DNA of 64,000 bases from Polystyrenella longa (GCF_007750395.1 NZ_CP036281.1:4611001-4675000); one strand, 5' to 3'. Positions 9,094-18,610 are shown, counted from the first letter of the stretch. A program made the numbers and translations. The notes: generated by a model not told the origin, from the sequence alone.

Positions 9094-9829
9094 AGTAGTT
9101 GATCAGTTCAAAGTGGGTTGTGTTGACAACACAGGATGAAGAAACCAGGCGAATACATTCGTTTCGCCGTAGGTCGCCGGAAAAATGCCGATCTCGTCTA
9201 AGCAAATCAGACGGAATATCAGCAGATTCGTTTACCGACAACGATGTATTTCAGGGATAATTGACAGGAGCGACGTTGACAGGAACAACATTGACAGGAG
9301 CAACTACGCATGCCAGCATTCCTCTCGATGACATTCTTCATACGGGAAAAACATCGCAGAGGATAATAGGTGCACATTAAGAAAAGAAGAAGGAGTGCAT
9401 GGTGAGTGCCAGTCGGTCGCTCATGGTTTCCCATAAGCCAATCATGTTTGGTAAAGGAGACCGCAGACAGATCAGGAGGCAATAAAGGCGAGAATGCAAA
9501 TTAAAATCGCCCGAGAGAGGCATCCCGGCTATTTAACCTGCACATCAGGTGGGAGGGAATTCAACCTGTTTTAGACTTCGTTCCCCATATTCAAGTTACG
9601 AAGCCAACAGCCAAACGTCAAGACTTTTGTTCGCTATCGGCCACCGACGTATACGCCAGAACACCTATTATCACCTGAATTAAGAACAAATAGCTCATTC
9701 CGCTATCCCTTCGCTGTTCCTGCAGATTTCCTCCAGCGATCTGGTCGCATTCAGAATGCGCTTTATTATATGCTCTGAAAAGATTTGCCCAGCGACTTTT
9801 TATCTACGCGGGTGATCGTCTTCTCCAGC
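9094..9829. other. Divergent intergenic region, gspE / flippase
   Basis: 736 bp between divergent genes that must hold promoters for both sides. Apart from a 15-bp triple tandem repeat at 9261-9305 I find no convincing element. An 87-codon minus-strand frame covering the repeat (9219-9482) has a Cys/Ser-rich repeat-derived peptide and no gene-like features. Confidence 0.5.
9261..9305. repeat. 15-bp tandem repeat, three copies
   Basis: Three consecutive 15-mers, each beginning TTGACAGGA and differing at a few positions (TTGACAGGAGCGACG, TTGACAGGAACAACA, TTGACAGGAGCAACT). They sit about 170 bp upstream of gspE. Each unit carries TTGACA, a consensus -35 hexamer on the plus strand, though that may be coincidence. 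Confidence 0.8.
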
Positions 9830-10942
9830 ATGTCCCCAAATCCGATCCGGATTGGTTATCGACTTACAGGGTATTTCTGGAAAGAGTTCTTATTCACTGC
9901 GCTGCCCGAGGAAAGAGGAGCTGCACCCATTAAACGGAAACAGTATCTCTATTTAATTGCCGGCTTGCTGGTCTCAGTTGTCTGCCTGATCTATGCGTTA
10001 TATGGCATTGAATTCTCCGAGCTGATAGATGCCTTCGCTCAGGCAAATTATCTATCGCTGCCCATCATGTGGTTTTTCCTGTTTCTTTTTTTCCTGCTCA
10101 AAGGTATTCGATGGAAATGGTTGCTGACCCCTATCGGTGACTACCCACTGAGCAAAGTTGTCCCTCCCATGATGATCGGCTTCATGGGGAACAACATCTA
10201 TCCGGCTCATCTGGGGGATTTCATCCGGGTTTATGTCTTTTCCAAACGGAATAACGTGCCTTACGTGGCAATTCTGTCTGGAATTATATTTGAACGCGTT
10301 CTCGACCTCATCGCGTTACTGGGACTAACTGGCTGTGCCTTGTTCTTTCTGCCTGACGTCGACGAAAACGTGCGCAAAGCCAGCCTGCTATTCGCTGCGG
10401 GCACGGTCATCGGCCTAAGCTTCCTGTACTTGTACGTTTTCTTCACCGTCCCCTTTCTGAAGTTTTGCCGCAAGCTCTTGTTTCTGGCTCCTGTTTCAAT
10501 CCAGGATAAAATTCTGAATCAACTCGAACTGGCGGCAAGTGGATTCAACGTCTTGCGTAACCCGAAACTGCTGATCATATTATTGCTGAATTCGTTTCTG
10601 CAATGGGCCTGCAATGCGACAACAATCTATATCGCACTCTGGGGTTTCGGAGTGGATGTTTCCCCGCTCGCTGCCTGTCTTGTGCTTGGCGTCACTGCGT
10701 TTGGAGTAATGATCCCCTCCTCTCCCGGTTTCTTTGGCGTTATCCAACTCTGCTTCATGGTCAGCCTGGTACCGCTTGGTGTCGCGAAGTCAGACGCTGT
10801 TGCAGCGTCGTTTTATTATCACATCTGCCAGTACGTGCCAGTGACGATCGCCGGTTTCTACTACATGTTTAAAGTTGGGCTGCACATGAAGGACCTAGAA
10901 AATGCAGCAGATGTTGAAACAGAAACGGGAACAGAGACCTGA
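9830..10942 (+). CDS. Lysylphosphatidylglycerol synthase TM-region / UPF0104 flippase-like membrane protein
   Basis: 370 residues from the ATG at 9830; a TTG 45 bp upstream is in frame but less likely. Hydrophobic segments recur through the protein (YLIAGLLVSVVCLIYALYG, IMWFFLFLFFLLKGIRW, LLIILLLNSFLQWAC and others), giving about eight membrane helices. The family marks are GFMGNNIYPAHLGDFIRVYVF, with polar residues in a helix, FERVLDLIALL, and PSSPGFFGVIQ near the C-terminus. The family includes the flippase half of MprF and YbhN-like proteins, which move or modify lipids in the inner membrane. There is no catalytic aminoacyl-transferase domain, so a transport or flippase role is the most I can say. 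Confidence 0.82.
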   Translation: MSPNPIRIGYRLTGYFWKEFLFTALPEERGAAPIKRKQYLYLIAGLLVSVVCLIYALYGIEFSELIDAFAQANYLSLPIMWFFLFLFFLLKGIRWKWLLTPIGDYPLSKVVPPMMIGFMGNNIYPAHLGDFIRVYVFSKRNNVPYVAILSGIIFERVLDLIALLGLTGCALFFLPDVDENVRKASLLFAAGTVIGLSFLYLYVFFTVPFLKFCRKLLFLAPVSIQDKILNQLELAASGFNVLRNPKLLIILLLNSFLQWACNATTIYIALWGFGVDVSPLAACLVLGVTAFGVMIPSSPGFFGVIQLCFMVSLVPLGVAKSDAVAASFYYHICQYVPVTIAGFYYMFKVGLHMKDLENAADVETETGTET

Positions 10943-11030
10943 ACATAGCCAACCGAAATGGACGTAGATAGAATGAAATTCTTCAGCCCATTTCAACCGT
11001 TCTGATCACTTTGCTCTGGCTTCCCCACGC

Positions 11031-12584
11031 ATGACCACTGACTTTCCGGACGCCCTACATGCTCCCCTGTCTCGGGTTCAAACGGCTTTTGACCCCGCTC
11101 TATTTGCCGAACTTTCCGCTGAATGGCGAACCTGTCTGCTGGCGCATTTCGAACGAGTCGCCAACCGTGAGGAAAAAGTTCTCAACTGGGATCCTCCTTA
11201 CGCGAATATCGCGTTGGCTCGTCAATACCTGCAACAGGGCACTCAACACCAAACTGACCAACACCCAGTCGACATGAAGTCCCAAGTCGACTTGGAAGAT
11301 ATTTCCCTTCGCTTTCGCCAATTACTGCAGGCCAGTCTCGATCATGGTCAAAACCTGCATCACCCCAGGTACATTGGTCATCAGGTACCCGCATCCGTTC
11401 CGCTCGCCGGTTTGTTTGATGCCATGGGCGCCGTCACGAACCAGGTCATGGCCATTTACGAAATGGGGCCTTGGGCAACTGCCGTGGAAGGGGCTCTAGT
11501 ACAGGAAATCGGACAACGACTCGGTTTCGCAACCAACTCTTTTTCCGGACTGGTCACCCACGGGGGATCTCTCGCTAACCTGACTGCTCTTCTGACCGCC
11601 CGGAATGTTATGTTAGAGAACAGTTGGACGTCCGGAATGCATTCCCGAACAGACTCACCTGTTATCGTAACACACGAAGCGGCGCATTACGGCATCGCCC
11701 GCGCCGCAGGCATTCTTGGCATCGGTACAGACCACATTCTCAAGGCAGGGCTCGATTCCAGGCATCGACTCGACCCTGTCCAATTAGACCAACTCCTGAC
11801 AGAATTACAGTCGGCCGGAAAAACGGCCATGGCCGTTACCGCCTGTAGCTGTGCCACGCCGGTAGGTGCCTTTGATCCGCTGGAAGAAATCGCAGAGGTC
11901 TGTCAACGACACCAGGTTTGGATGCACGTCGATGCCGCACATGGGGGAGCCGCGATGTTCAGCGATCGACATCGACATCTCCTCAAAGGAATCGAACTTG
12001 CCGACAGCGTGATCTGTGACGCTCATAAAATGATGTTCGTCCCCGCGCTGTGCGCGTTCGTTTTCTATCGAAATCGCGATCACCGGTTCCAGGCGTTCCA
12101 GCAAAGCGCTCCCTATCTGTTCGACCCATCGGCTCCAGGCATGGCCGAGATCGACAGCGGAATGCGAACCGTCGAATGCACGAAACGAGCGGCGGCGATG
12201 GGCCTGTGGGGTCTCTGGTCTCTCTTAGGGGAACAAATCCTGTCCGACATGGTCGATGTCACGTTTGAACTCGGTCAAGTCTTTCATCGAAAATTGACAG
12301 ACGCCCCCGACTTCGAAGTCCTGCATCAACCGGAATGCAACATCGTGGCGTTTCGCTATCTACCAGAAGAAATACGCTCGTCACCACAAGCAGACAAGAG
12401 CGCCTTTCAACGAAAGTTGCGGCATCGCCTGATTGAATCGGGACAGTTCTATATTGTGCAGGCAGAAATTGATGGGTGCGCGGCACTCCGAGTCGCCATT
12501 ATGAACCCCACGACCACCCCCGGCGATCTCGACGACTTACTCGATGCCTTACGCGTGTTGGGCCGGGAATTGTTCACCGCTTAG
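11031..12584 (+). CDS. Group II PLP-dependent amino-acid decarboxylase family protein
   Basis: 517 residues, cytosolic. The PLP phosphate-binding part is THGGSLANLTAL (176-187), the cofactor Asp lies in HVDAAHGG (299-306), and the Schiff-base lysine is K333 in DAHKMM. These are the marks of the glutamate / aromatic-L-amino-acid / diaminobutyrate decarboxylase family. The length fits diaminobutyrate decarboxylase and the Cys-sulfinate or glutamate group better than short E. coli GadB. The substrate cannot be read from the sequence. It begins 88 bp after the flippase gene on the same strand and may be co-transcribed. No obvious Shine-Dalgarno precedes the ATG. Confidence 0.88.
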   Translation: MTTDFPDALHAPLSRVQTAFDPALFAELSAEWRTCLLAHFERVANREEKVLNWDPPYANIALARQYLQQGTQHQTDQHPVDMKSQVDLEDISLRFRQLLQASLDHGQNLHHPRYIGHQVPASVPLAGLFDAMGAVTNQVMAIYEMGPWATAVEGALVQEIGQRLGFATNSFSGLVTHGGSLANLTALLTARNVMLENSWTSGMHSRTDSPVIVTHEAAHYGIARAAGILGIGTDHILKAGLDSRHRLDPVQLDQLLTELQSAGKTAMAVTACSCATPVGAFDPLEEIAEVCQRHQVWMHVDAAHGGAAMFSDRHRHLLKGIELADSVICDAHKMMFVPALCAFVFYRNRDHRFQAFQQSAPYLFDPSAPGMAEIDSGMRTVECTKRAAAMGLWGLWSLLGEQILSDMVDVTFELGQVFHRKLTDAPDFEVLHQPECNIVAFRYLPEEIRSSPQADKSAFQRKLRHRLIESGQFYIVQAEIDGCAALRVAIMNPTTTPGDLDDLLDALRVLGRELFTA

Positions 12585-12633
12585 CCGATTCCAATTGGCC
12601 CGGCACCTTCCCTAATGCAGGTACCCAAAAAAA

Positions 12634-12667
12634 CCAGAACAGGTCGCGATATCGCAACCTGTTCTGG
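12634..12667 (-). terminator. Long palindromic terminator of the Gly-rich lipoprotein gene
   Basis: CCAGAACAGGT pairs perfectly with ACCTGTTCTGG, and the 12 bases between them contain the palindrome GCGATATCGC, so the whole 34-bp unit is self-complementary except for one C/A pair. On the minus strand it is followed by seven T, which fits an intrinsic terminator for the gene at 12754. On the plus side there is no T-tract, although the decarboxylase gene converges on it. Confidence 0.75.
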
Positions 12668-12753
12668 GTGTTGTACTTCATGCTCGCTTGTCAGACTACA
12701 AGGGAATGAGCCTGCCAGTAGGCGTATCCATTCGCGGATACTCCCGGCGGTTC

Positions 12754-13218
12754 TTACTTCCGGAAAAAGTCATCCGGTCCCTTCATGGTGTAATATGGGT
12801 ACCGTACGATGCTGCCCGGTTGATTGCTGGGATATCGCAGGTTGTTCGGTTGTTCGTAGCTGTAGCTGTGATGGTGAGTCGGGTGCCAGGGAGTGCGGCA
12901 AATCATTCCATCGGGTCCACCCGGAGGGCAACCATTTCCATAAGCACCACCCGGAGGGCAGGTCGGACAGGAACCATCACCGTAACCGCCGCCATATTCT
13001 CCGCCGTACTGAGGACCACCGACGCTGGACTGGTGATACAAAGAGACATCCGAGCCATGATCCATAGACGCAGCCATGTAGGCTCCGCCTGTCTGTTGAA
13101 TCCCCTGATTTCCGGCAGCAGGGCTCTGACCGCGGACGATAGATTGGTTCGAGGCACAGCCTGTGCCAAGCATTGCCAGTCCCAACAATGCCATTCCGTA
13201 AACATAACTTGACTTCAT
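12754..13218 (-). CDS. Small Gly/Pro/Tyr-rich lipoprotein
   Basis: 154 residues from the ATG at 13218 (a TTG three codons upstream is also in frame). A lipoprotein signal MKSSYVYGMALLGLAMLGTGC gives lipobox LGTGC with Cys21, and the mature part starts ASNQS. The rest is low complexity: GGEYGGGYGDG, two related CPPGG/Cys-Gly-Pro segments (CPTCPPGGAYGNG, CPPGGPDGMIC) and a His/Tyr stretch HHHSYSYEQ. It has no recognised domain. It should be anchored to the inner or outer membrane. It stands alone on the minus strand with its own terminator. The paired Cys and His residues could bind metal, but that is only a guess. Confidence 0.7.
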   Translation of the reverse strand: MKSSYVYGMALLGLAMLGTGCASNQSIVRGQSPAAGNQGIQQTGGAYMAASMDHGSDVSLYHQSSVGGPQYGGEYGGGYGDGSCPTCPPGGAYGNGCPPGGPDGMICRTPWHPTHHHSYSYEQPNNLRYPSNQPGSIVRYPYYTMKGPDDFFRK

Positions 13219-13591
13219 AACTCTCAATTCCCTTGTTGTTACTGCTGTTCTCGTTTGCGGACGAAACTGGCGAGAGATACGAAGCCGATTTCGTCAGAAT
13301 TAGGAAGCAGCGGATCCGCTCAAATTCCCGCTGATGTTCTCAGACGGAAGGCATTTTTTACGAATTCTTTCGCGCTCTATAATCCTCTATCGGAGCAAAG
13401 CCAGATTAAAACTTAGAAACAACACCCCCGATGCGACCGGATTTACAGTTGCAGGCCATCAACCTTGCAGAATCGATATAATCGCGATAAATTACCAAAA
13501 CGGGCTGTCTTAGTTTGTTCGACCATAAACCCAGAACAAGAAGCGCCCAAGCGATTCAAACTGCCTATTTTTGGACAACGGAGGGTCCCGA
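13219..13591. promoter_or_regulatory. Divergent promoter region, lipoprotein / TIM-barrel isomerase
   Basis: A 373-bp gene-free divergent region. TATAAT at 13477-13482 on the plus strand lies about 110 bp before the isomerase start and is a plausible -10 box, but no good -35 is correctly spaced. The rest shows nothing distinctive. Confidence 0.35.
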
Positions 13592-14335
13592 GTGTTTATA
13601 GCTGCGTCCACACATTGTTTAGGTGACTTAAGTTTCGCCGACGCCTGCCGACAGCTTTCGGAATTGGAATACGACCGCGTCGAAATCTGGATGGATGAGA
13701 ATAGCAATCATCTAAAACCCTCTTATGTAGCGGCGGACCCGGAACGGTTTAATAACCAGTTTCGGGAAATGTCCCGTCTAACCCCGGTTGCCTTCAGCGT
13801 TAATCACGATATCGATCTCGCAACACTGACCGAACTGGCCAAAGCAGCCAAATTGATGCGGTTCACGCAGATTACCGTCCCCGCTGCCCCTCTGGGAACT
13901 CCGTTTAATACTGAGATCGACCGCCTGCGTTCATTCGTTCAGGCAACCTCTATCGAGGGAATCCAGGTCTCTATCAAAACGGAAATCGGCCATCTGACCG
14001 AAGATCCCCGCACTGCAGTCGAACTCTGCCAGTCTGTCAAAGGACTTGGTTTAACTCTCGACCCCAGCCATTACATTTGCGGTCCCCTTGCTGGGAAATC
14101 GCACGACATGGTCTACCCGTACGTCAATCACGTACAACTACGAGATACCTCTCCCAAACAACTCCAGGTGCAGATTGGACTGGGTGAAGTCGATTACAAT
14201 CGATTGATCAGCATGCTCGAGGCACAAGAATACAACCTCGCCCTCTCCGTCGAATTGCTCCCCGACTTGTTGGACAAGGAAGAACGACCTCTCGAGATGC
14301 GAAAAATGCGGATGCTGCTCGACTCTCTGCTGTAA
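13592..14335 (+). CDS. Sugar phosphate isomerase/epimerase-type TIM-barrel protein
   Basis: 247 residues. I choose the GTG at 13592 because GGAGG stands 7 nt before it; a TTG seven codons upstream lacks such a site. The opening ASTHCLGDLSFADACRQLSELEYDRVEIWMDE is the first strand of an AP-endonuclease-2 / xylose-isomerase-like barrel. Further strands carry conserved acidic and His residues: SIKTEIG, LGLTLDPSHYI, YVNHVQLRDT (metal-binding His and Asp) and ALSVELLP. The family isomerises sugars or inositols, or acts as an endonuclease; the exact substrate is unknown. There is no signal peptide, unlike the Tat-exported relative at 40274. Confidence 0.78.
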   Translation: MFIAASTHCLGDLSFADACRQLSELEYDRVEIWMDENSNHLKPSYVAADPERFNNQFREMSRLTPVAFSVNHDIDLATLTELAKAAKLMRFTQITVPAAPLGTPFNTEIDRLRSFVQATSIEGIQVSIKTEIGHLTEDPRTAVELCQSVKGLGLTLDPSHYICGPLAGKSHDMVYPYVNHVQLRDTSPKQLQVQIGLGEVDYNRLISMLEAQEYNLALSVELLPDLLDKEERPLEMRKMRMLLDSLL

Positions 14336-14449
14336 GACGGAAGTCCTGGAGATACCCACCCCAGAGGAGGTTCGTTTAGCGGCTTAAACTCTGCTTTCCA
14401 AAGTCTTTTAAGCCCGAGTTCCACCGCACCTGTTCTGGAAAAAAATCAC

Positions 14450-14959
14450 ATGACCGAAGAAATATTCGATATCGTCAACGAACGAGACGAAGTCATCGGT
14501 CAAGCTCCGCGATCACAGGTTCACGCTGAAAAACTGCTCCACCGGGCCGTGCATGTTTTTGTCTTTAACTCCCAAGGTGAGATGCTGTTACAAAAGCGAA
14601 CCGCCACTAAAGACGAATACCCAAACTGCTACACCTCTTCCGCTTCCGGCCATGTCAGCGCTGGCGAGACCTATGACGAAACTGCCCCCCGAGAACTGGA
14701 AGAAGAACTCGGTATAACGGGCAATCTGCAGAGATTGAAGAAAATCGCGGGTACACCGGAGAACGCATACGAGCATGCTGTTCTCTATCAATTAACTAGC
14801 GACGCCCCCATCACACCCGACCCGGGTGAAATCGCCTCAATTTGTTTCCTTTCTTTGACCGAAACCGACAGACTGGTCGCGAAGTCTCCTGAGGACTTCA
14901 CTCCTCCCTTTTTGCAGCTTTATCGCTGGTATCGGGAACAAGATCATTCGAAGGAATAA
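14450..14959 (+). CDS. Nudix hydrolase (YfcD/isopentenyl-diphosphate-isomerase-like)
   Basis: 169 residues. The Nudix box is complete: GHVSAGETYDETAPRELEEELGI fits GX5EX7REUXEEXGU at about residues 66-88 (given here in pieces GHVSAGE and RELEEELG). The N-terminus EIFDIVNERDEVIGQAPRSQVH and LHRAVHVFVFN are typical of the YfcD group, which hydrolyses nucleoside or other diphosphates; true isopentenyl diphosphate isomerase has the same start but different metal ligands. It is probably a cytosolic house-cleaning enzyme. It sits between the isomerase and LptF/G genes on the same strand with about 100-bp gaps. Confidence 0.85.
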   Translation: MTEEIFDIVNERDEVIGQAPRSQVHAEKLLHRAVHVFVFNSQGEMLLQKRTATKDEYPNCYTSSASGHVSAGETYDETAPRELEEELGITGNLQRLKKIAGTPENAYEHAVLYQLTSDAPITPDPGEIASICFLSLTETDRLVAKSPEDFTPPFLQLYRWYREQDHSKE

Positions 14960-15061
14960 GCGTCAGAGGCTGGGCGCGACTGCCACTTCCATCTTGACTC
15001 AAACCGCCGAAATCCTTATTACGACGACCTTTCCAGATTCTTTCCTCATTGGCAGGATGCC

Positions 15062-16243
15062 ATGCGGTTACTACAGCGATACATTCTAATGGAACTCCTC
15101 CGCGTGTTCGTGCTACTGCTCAGCGGTCTCACGATCATGCTTGTCTTCGTGGGAGTCTTCCGCGAAGCGACCGAGCGAGGTCTGGGACCTGTTCAAGTCC
15201 TGCAGATCATGCCCTATATTATTCCCAGCCTCCTGCCGTTTACGATTCCTGCCACATTCCTGCTGACGGTTTGTGTCGTGTATGGAAGAATGGCGGGCGA
15301 CCTCGAAATTACCGCAGCTAAAGCGGCTGGAATCAACGTCCTTTCGCTACTCTGGCCCTCGTTTATTATGGGAGCCGTACTAAGCCTGTCTGCCCTGCTG
15401 ATGACGGATCAGGTCATTCCCTGGGCCATGCACAACATTCAGAAGCAGGTCACCCTGGCGATGGAGGACATCTTCCTGGATATGCTGCGTTCGCAGGGTA
15501 GCTTTCGAGACCGGGACAGGGGAATATCGATCACCGTGCGCGATGTTCGCGAGAAGACGTTAATCGAACCAACCATTATTTATACGCCCAACAGAAATAC
15601 CCCGATCACGCTACAGGCCACCTCGGCCGAAATCGCCTTTGATCTGGATACTCGGGAGATCATTCTTACCTTCCGGGAACTCCGCGCCGGGCTTCCGAGC
15701 CAATTTTCCCTGTATACGAATGACGATCGGGAGTTTCGGTTCCCGATGCCCGATGCCGTTCGGGACCCGAAACCGCGACACTTAACAATCCGAGATATCC
15801 GCCACAAATCGGATTCTTTAGGGAACGAATACGTCGAGAATCGGGAATGGCTGGAGATTGAATCCGCATTTACGGTCGCCATGGGAGATTTTGATCGCCT
15901 GTTCGACTCGTCCCTCACCAACCACGATGCCCAGGCCGAATACAATGAGGAAGAACTGCGCAAGCTCGATACCGAGGTTTTTTCCCGGTTTTCGATGTCC
16001 AGTTCCTGTATCTTCTTCGCTCTATTAGGCGGACCCTTCTCGATTGCACACGGCCGCAAGCAGTTCCTGACCAACTTCTTCCTCTGCTTTATGCCCGTAT
16101 TACTCCTGTATTACCCGGTTTCGATGCTGATGATGACTCTATCCAAGACTGGTACGGTTAACCCCGTTTGGGCGATGTGGATCGGAAATCTCCTCCTGCT
16201 AATTGCCGCCGTAAGAATTATCCGCAAAGTACTCCAGCATTAA
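15062..16243 (+). CDS. LptF/LptG family permease (YjgP/YjgQ)
   Basis: 393 residues. MRLLQRYILMELLRVFVLLLSGLT is the classical start of the first helix of LptF/LptG. Two further helices follow (IIPSLLPFTIPATFLLTVCVVYG; LLWPSFIMGAVLSLSALLM), then a periplasmic beta-jellyroll (about 120-300), then three C-terminal helices (FFALLGGPFSIAHG and on). LptFG with the LptB ATPase extracts lipopolysaccharide from the inner membrane toward the LptA bridge. Only one permease gene is here. A ribosome site AGGA lies a few bases before the ATG. Whether it is F or G cannot be settled. Confidence 0.88.
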   Translation: MRLLQRYILMELLRVFVLLLSGLTIMLVFVGVFREATERGLGPVQVLQIMPYIIPSLLPFTIPATFLLTVCVVYGRMAGDLEITAAKAAGINVLSLLWPSFIMGAVLSLSALLMTDQVIPWAMHNIQKQVTLAMEDIFLDMLRSQGSFRDRDRGISITVRDVREKTLIEPTIIYTPNRNTPITLQATSAEIAFDLDTREIILTFRELRAGLPSQFSLYTNDDREFRFPMPDAVRDPKPRHLTIRDIRHKSDSLGNEYVENREWLEIESAFTVAMGDFDRLFDSSLTNHDAQAEYNEEELRKLDTEVFSRFSMSSSCIFFALLGGPFSIAHGRKQFLTNFFLCFMPVLLLYYPVSMLMMTLSKTGTVNPVWAMWIGNLLLLIAAVRIIRKVLQH

Positions 16244-16431
16244 GTAAACATAAGAACACTTCCCAACCTACGTTCTTCCGTCTGAAATCGGGACAAAACA
16301 GGTGAAGTCGCTGGAATTTTGGATTTGGCTCGGCTATCATCCTCGTTCGCATGAAATCCGGGGAAGATACGTCAGTATGTTCTTTTCGGTTCTAACTACA
16401 TAACCCTTTAAGCTGACCGTAATGTCGTCCT

Positions 16432-16707
16432 ATGCCTAATATTCGATCTGCCAAAAAGACACTCCGAAAGAACGCCGTCCGTCGCTTGCGAAATCGCATC
16501 CAACGAAGTTCACTGCGTTCCGTCCTCAAAAAATGCCGCGAGGCCGCAGAAGGCACCGATCAGGAAGCGACTCAAGCCGCCTTCCGCTTGGCTGTCAAAC
16601 GCCTGGACCAGGCTGCCGCAAAAAACCTGATCCACAAAAACAAAGCCGCCCGCTTGAAGTCACGACTTTCTAAAATGATTAAAAAGTCGACCCAAGCCTC
16701 CGCCTAA
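16432..16707 (+). CDS. rpsT: 30S ribosomal protein S20
   Basis: 91 residues, the usual length. [22 protein letters not shown] is the conserved N-terminal helix of S20, and the rest is Lys/Arg/Ala-rich helix ([25 protein letters not shown]). S20 binds 16S rRNA early in small-subunit assembly. It is a single-gene unit with 188 bp upstream and its own terminator downstream. Confidence 0.97.
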   Translation: MPNIRSAKKTLRKNAVRRLRNRIQRSSLRSVLKKCREAAEGTDQEATQAAFRLAVKRLDQAAAKNLIHKNKAARLKSRLSKMIKKSTQASA

Positions 16708-16766
16708 TTGCGGAATCTGCTCCTCGCGAATCGCGACAGCAGATCCCTTAGCGATACAAAACATCA

Positions 16767-16808
16767 AAAGACGCCTGTGACGAATCTTGTTCACAGTCGT
16801 CTTTTTTT
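16767..16808 (+). terminator. Intrinsic terminator after rpsT
   Basis: A 15-bp stem, AAAAGACGCCTGTGA with TCACAGTCGTCTTTT, has a single mismatch and a 10-nt loop and continues into a run of seven T. It lies 60 bp after the rpsT stop. Confidence 0.9.
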
Positions 16809-16915
16809 GCGCCCCTCATTAGCCGCAAGGCAGTATGTCATTCCCTCGCTATAAATAATCTCACTCAACGATCCCAGAGTCCCACCTGAATATTATGGGG
16901 ATTCATACAGCACAC

Positions 16916-16948
16916 AAAAAAAGGGCTGCCCATACGGGAGCAGCCCTT
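16916..16948 (-). terminator. Intrinsic terminator after the DUF1559 gene
   Basis: On the minus strand AAGGGCTGC pairs with GCAGCCCTT over a 10-nt loop and is followed by a T-tract of seven. It lies 46 bp after the DUF1559 stop and closes locus 2. Confidence 0.9.
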
Positions 16949-16993
16949 GGAGATCTCTATTTCCTATGTCGCCTATATCTGAAAAGTCAAGCT

Positions 16994-18097
16994 TTAGTCA
17001 GCAACGAAAGTCTGACCTTCACCGACGTATTGCCCAAACCGAGAGCCATTTGTGGTCAGAGACCTAGTGTAAACTGCTGTATCGACTGCCTCACCCATCG
17101 TTCTGACAGAACCATCACATAGTCCAACAATAACTACACCGGGATGGTTTGAACTTGGTCTCGGTGCCTCGCCAGGCTGGGCTGATTCTCGATTCGCATT
17201 AATTGAGGCATTATCAACGCCAGTGGGAGCATCTTTCAAATCGAATGCAACTGCTCCCTCACCTGGACTCGATCCATTGAGTAAACGAAGGGCTTCTCTG
17301 GTTCCTAGAGCTGGATCAAGGACATCATCATCTGATGCATCCCTCAGGCCAATCGCACCCGTAGCTAATGCAATATTGGGCTTACCAGCACCACCTACAG
17401 CTACAGAAACCCCAAAGGCGATATCGCCAGTTGCAGAAGACCTGAAGTCTCTTGATTGAATGTTCTCTGCAAACATTACAGTATTGGATAGACCATCACC
17501 ATTACTGATATAATCTAATGTCATTGAAGAGACAGGATTCGCCGTGTTAGACGGGCGGAAGAATACACCGGTTCCTCGAGCAATAACACTATCTCCTGAA
17601 TTAATTGCATTATCACGATTCCAATCGATACTTTCTAGTATGAATGAATAATCAGGTGTGCTATTCCCCCAAACATCTGCAGGCATAAACCCTCCGTTGG
17701 CAGCATAACTCAAACCGTAGGGCAGGCCAGTGCTGTTCACGTCATCGGGACAAGTAAAGACCCCCAAGACCAGATTCGTAGGAACGATTCCGGTTTCACG
17801 AACCTCTCTATCCACGGCAGCTTGGTCGACAAATCCCATCAAAGAAATTGGCCATCCAAACTCGGTCCCTCCTATTTCCTGAGCCAAGACAGGTAATTTT
17901 CCGCCGCGGGCACTGGCATAGTTATGAACTGCCAGCGACATGTTCTTCATATTATTGCGACATTGCAGCACTCGAGCAGCCTCGCGTGCGTTCTGCACGG
18001 CGGGGATGAGCAGTGCCATCAGGGTACCGATGATCGAGATAACGACCAGCAGTTCAATCAGAGTAAAACCGCGACGGCGGCGTGACATGATTTTCAT
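16994..18097 (-). CDS. DUF1559 / H-X9-DG pseudopilin-like protein
   Basis: 367 residues. The N-terminus [10 protein letters not shown] then [20 protein letters not shown] is a prepilin-peptidase signal. The block [23 protein letters not shown], and near the C-terminus [15 protein letters not shown] (His, nine residues, Asp-Gly), are the two signatures of the planctomycete-expanded DUF1559 family. The family function is unknown; it is assumed to be an exported pilin-like fibre or surface protein. GGAGAT before the ATG supports the start. An Asp loop [12 protein letters not shown] resembles a calcium site, as in the upstream pseudopilins. It is 513 bp from the giant gspK-like gene, so it may be a separate unit. 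Confidence 0.9.
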   Translation of the reverse strand: MKIMSRRRRGFTLIELLVVISIIGTLMALLIPAVQNAREAARVLQCRNNMKNMSLAVHNYASARGGKLPVLAQEIGGTEFGWPISLMGFVDQAAVDREVRETGIVPTNLVLGVFTCPDDVNSTGLPYGLSYAANGGFMPADVWGNSTPDYSFILESIDWNRDNAINSGDSVIARGTGVFFRPSNTANPVSSMTLDYISNGDGLSNTVMFAENIQSRDFRSSATGDIAFGVSVAVGGAGKPNIALATGAIGLRDASDDDVLDPALGTREALRLLNGSSPGEGAVAFDLKDAPTGVDNASINANRESAQPGEAPRPSSNHPGVVIVGLCDGSVRTMGEAVDTAVYTRSLTTNGSRFGQYVGEGQTFVAD

Positions 18098-18610
18098 AAG
18101 AGATCTCCAGTGAGTTACAGGGGATTACGGAAGCCTGTTTACAATTTCAACAGGAATTCACCTGCGATTTCCAGCCGTCCCGAAAAATTCGAACGGGCGG
18201 AAATCAAATTAGGCTTCCTCAATCCAGGGAATTCGTTTTCAGGAACGCCGCTTAAACGATGGCATTCCTGGCCTTTTACAATCCTGCCGCGGGGAGTGGC
18301 CCTGCTCATGCGACTCAAACAAAGCCAGACGAACGTCTGACTATATTTTCAAAATTGACTTTAAATTTCAGAGGAATTTGATTCGACCGTTTCCGGTTCA
18401 CCTCGCGTCCTGAATTCGCTCCTTTTTAGTAGATAAAAAGGCGCATTCCAAGTCGTTAAGCAGGTAAGGCCTGCTTTCAGTTTACCCGTTGAAACAGATT
18501 TCGAGTCTGAATTCGGTAAACGGTGCACAAATTCCAATATCTATTATAAACACATTTCCAGTTACGGGGTTAGGATAAATCAGAGAATTCGGGTTCCAGT
18601 TAAAAATTCA
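18098..18610 (-). other. Non-coding gap before the DUF1559 gene
   Basis: 513 bp between the giant pseudopilin stop and the DUF1559 start with no credible frame. It contains an inverted repeat at 18323-18342. A gap of this size makes a dedicated DUF1559 promoter likely, but I cannot assign -35/-10 boxes with confidence. Confidence 0.45.
18323..18342. promoter_or_regulatory. Inverted repeat, possible operator
   Basis: AGCCAGACG, two bases, CGTCTGACT: nine-base arms with one mismatch, about 225 bp upstream of the DUF1559 ATG. The size and symmetry suit a dimeric repressor, but there is no second copy to support this. Confidence 0.3.

Noticed and set aside
9219-9482. 87-codon minus-strand frame with an SCQ-repeat peptide
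   Set aside because: The repeated peptide comes straight from the 15-bp DNA tandem repeat. No ribosome site, signal or domain is seen.
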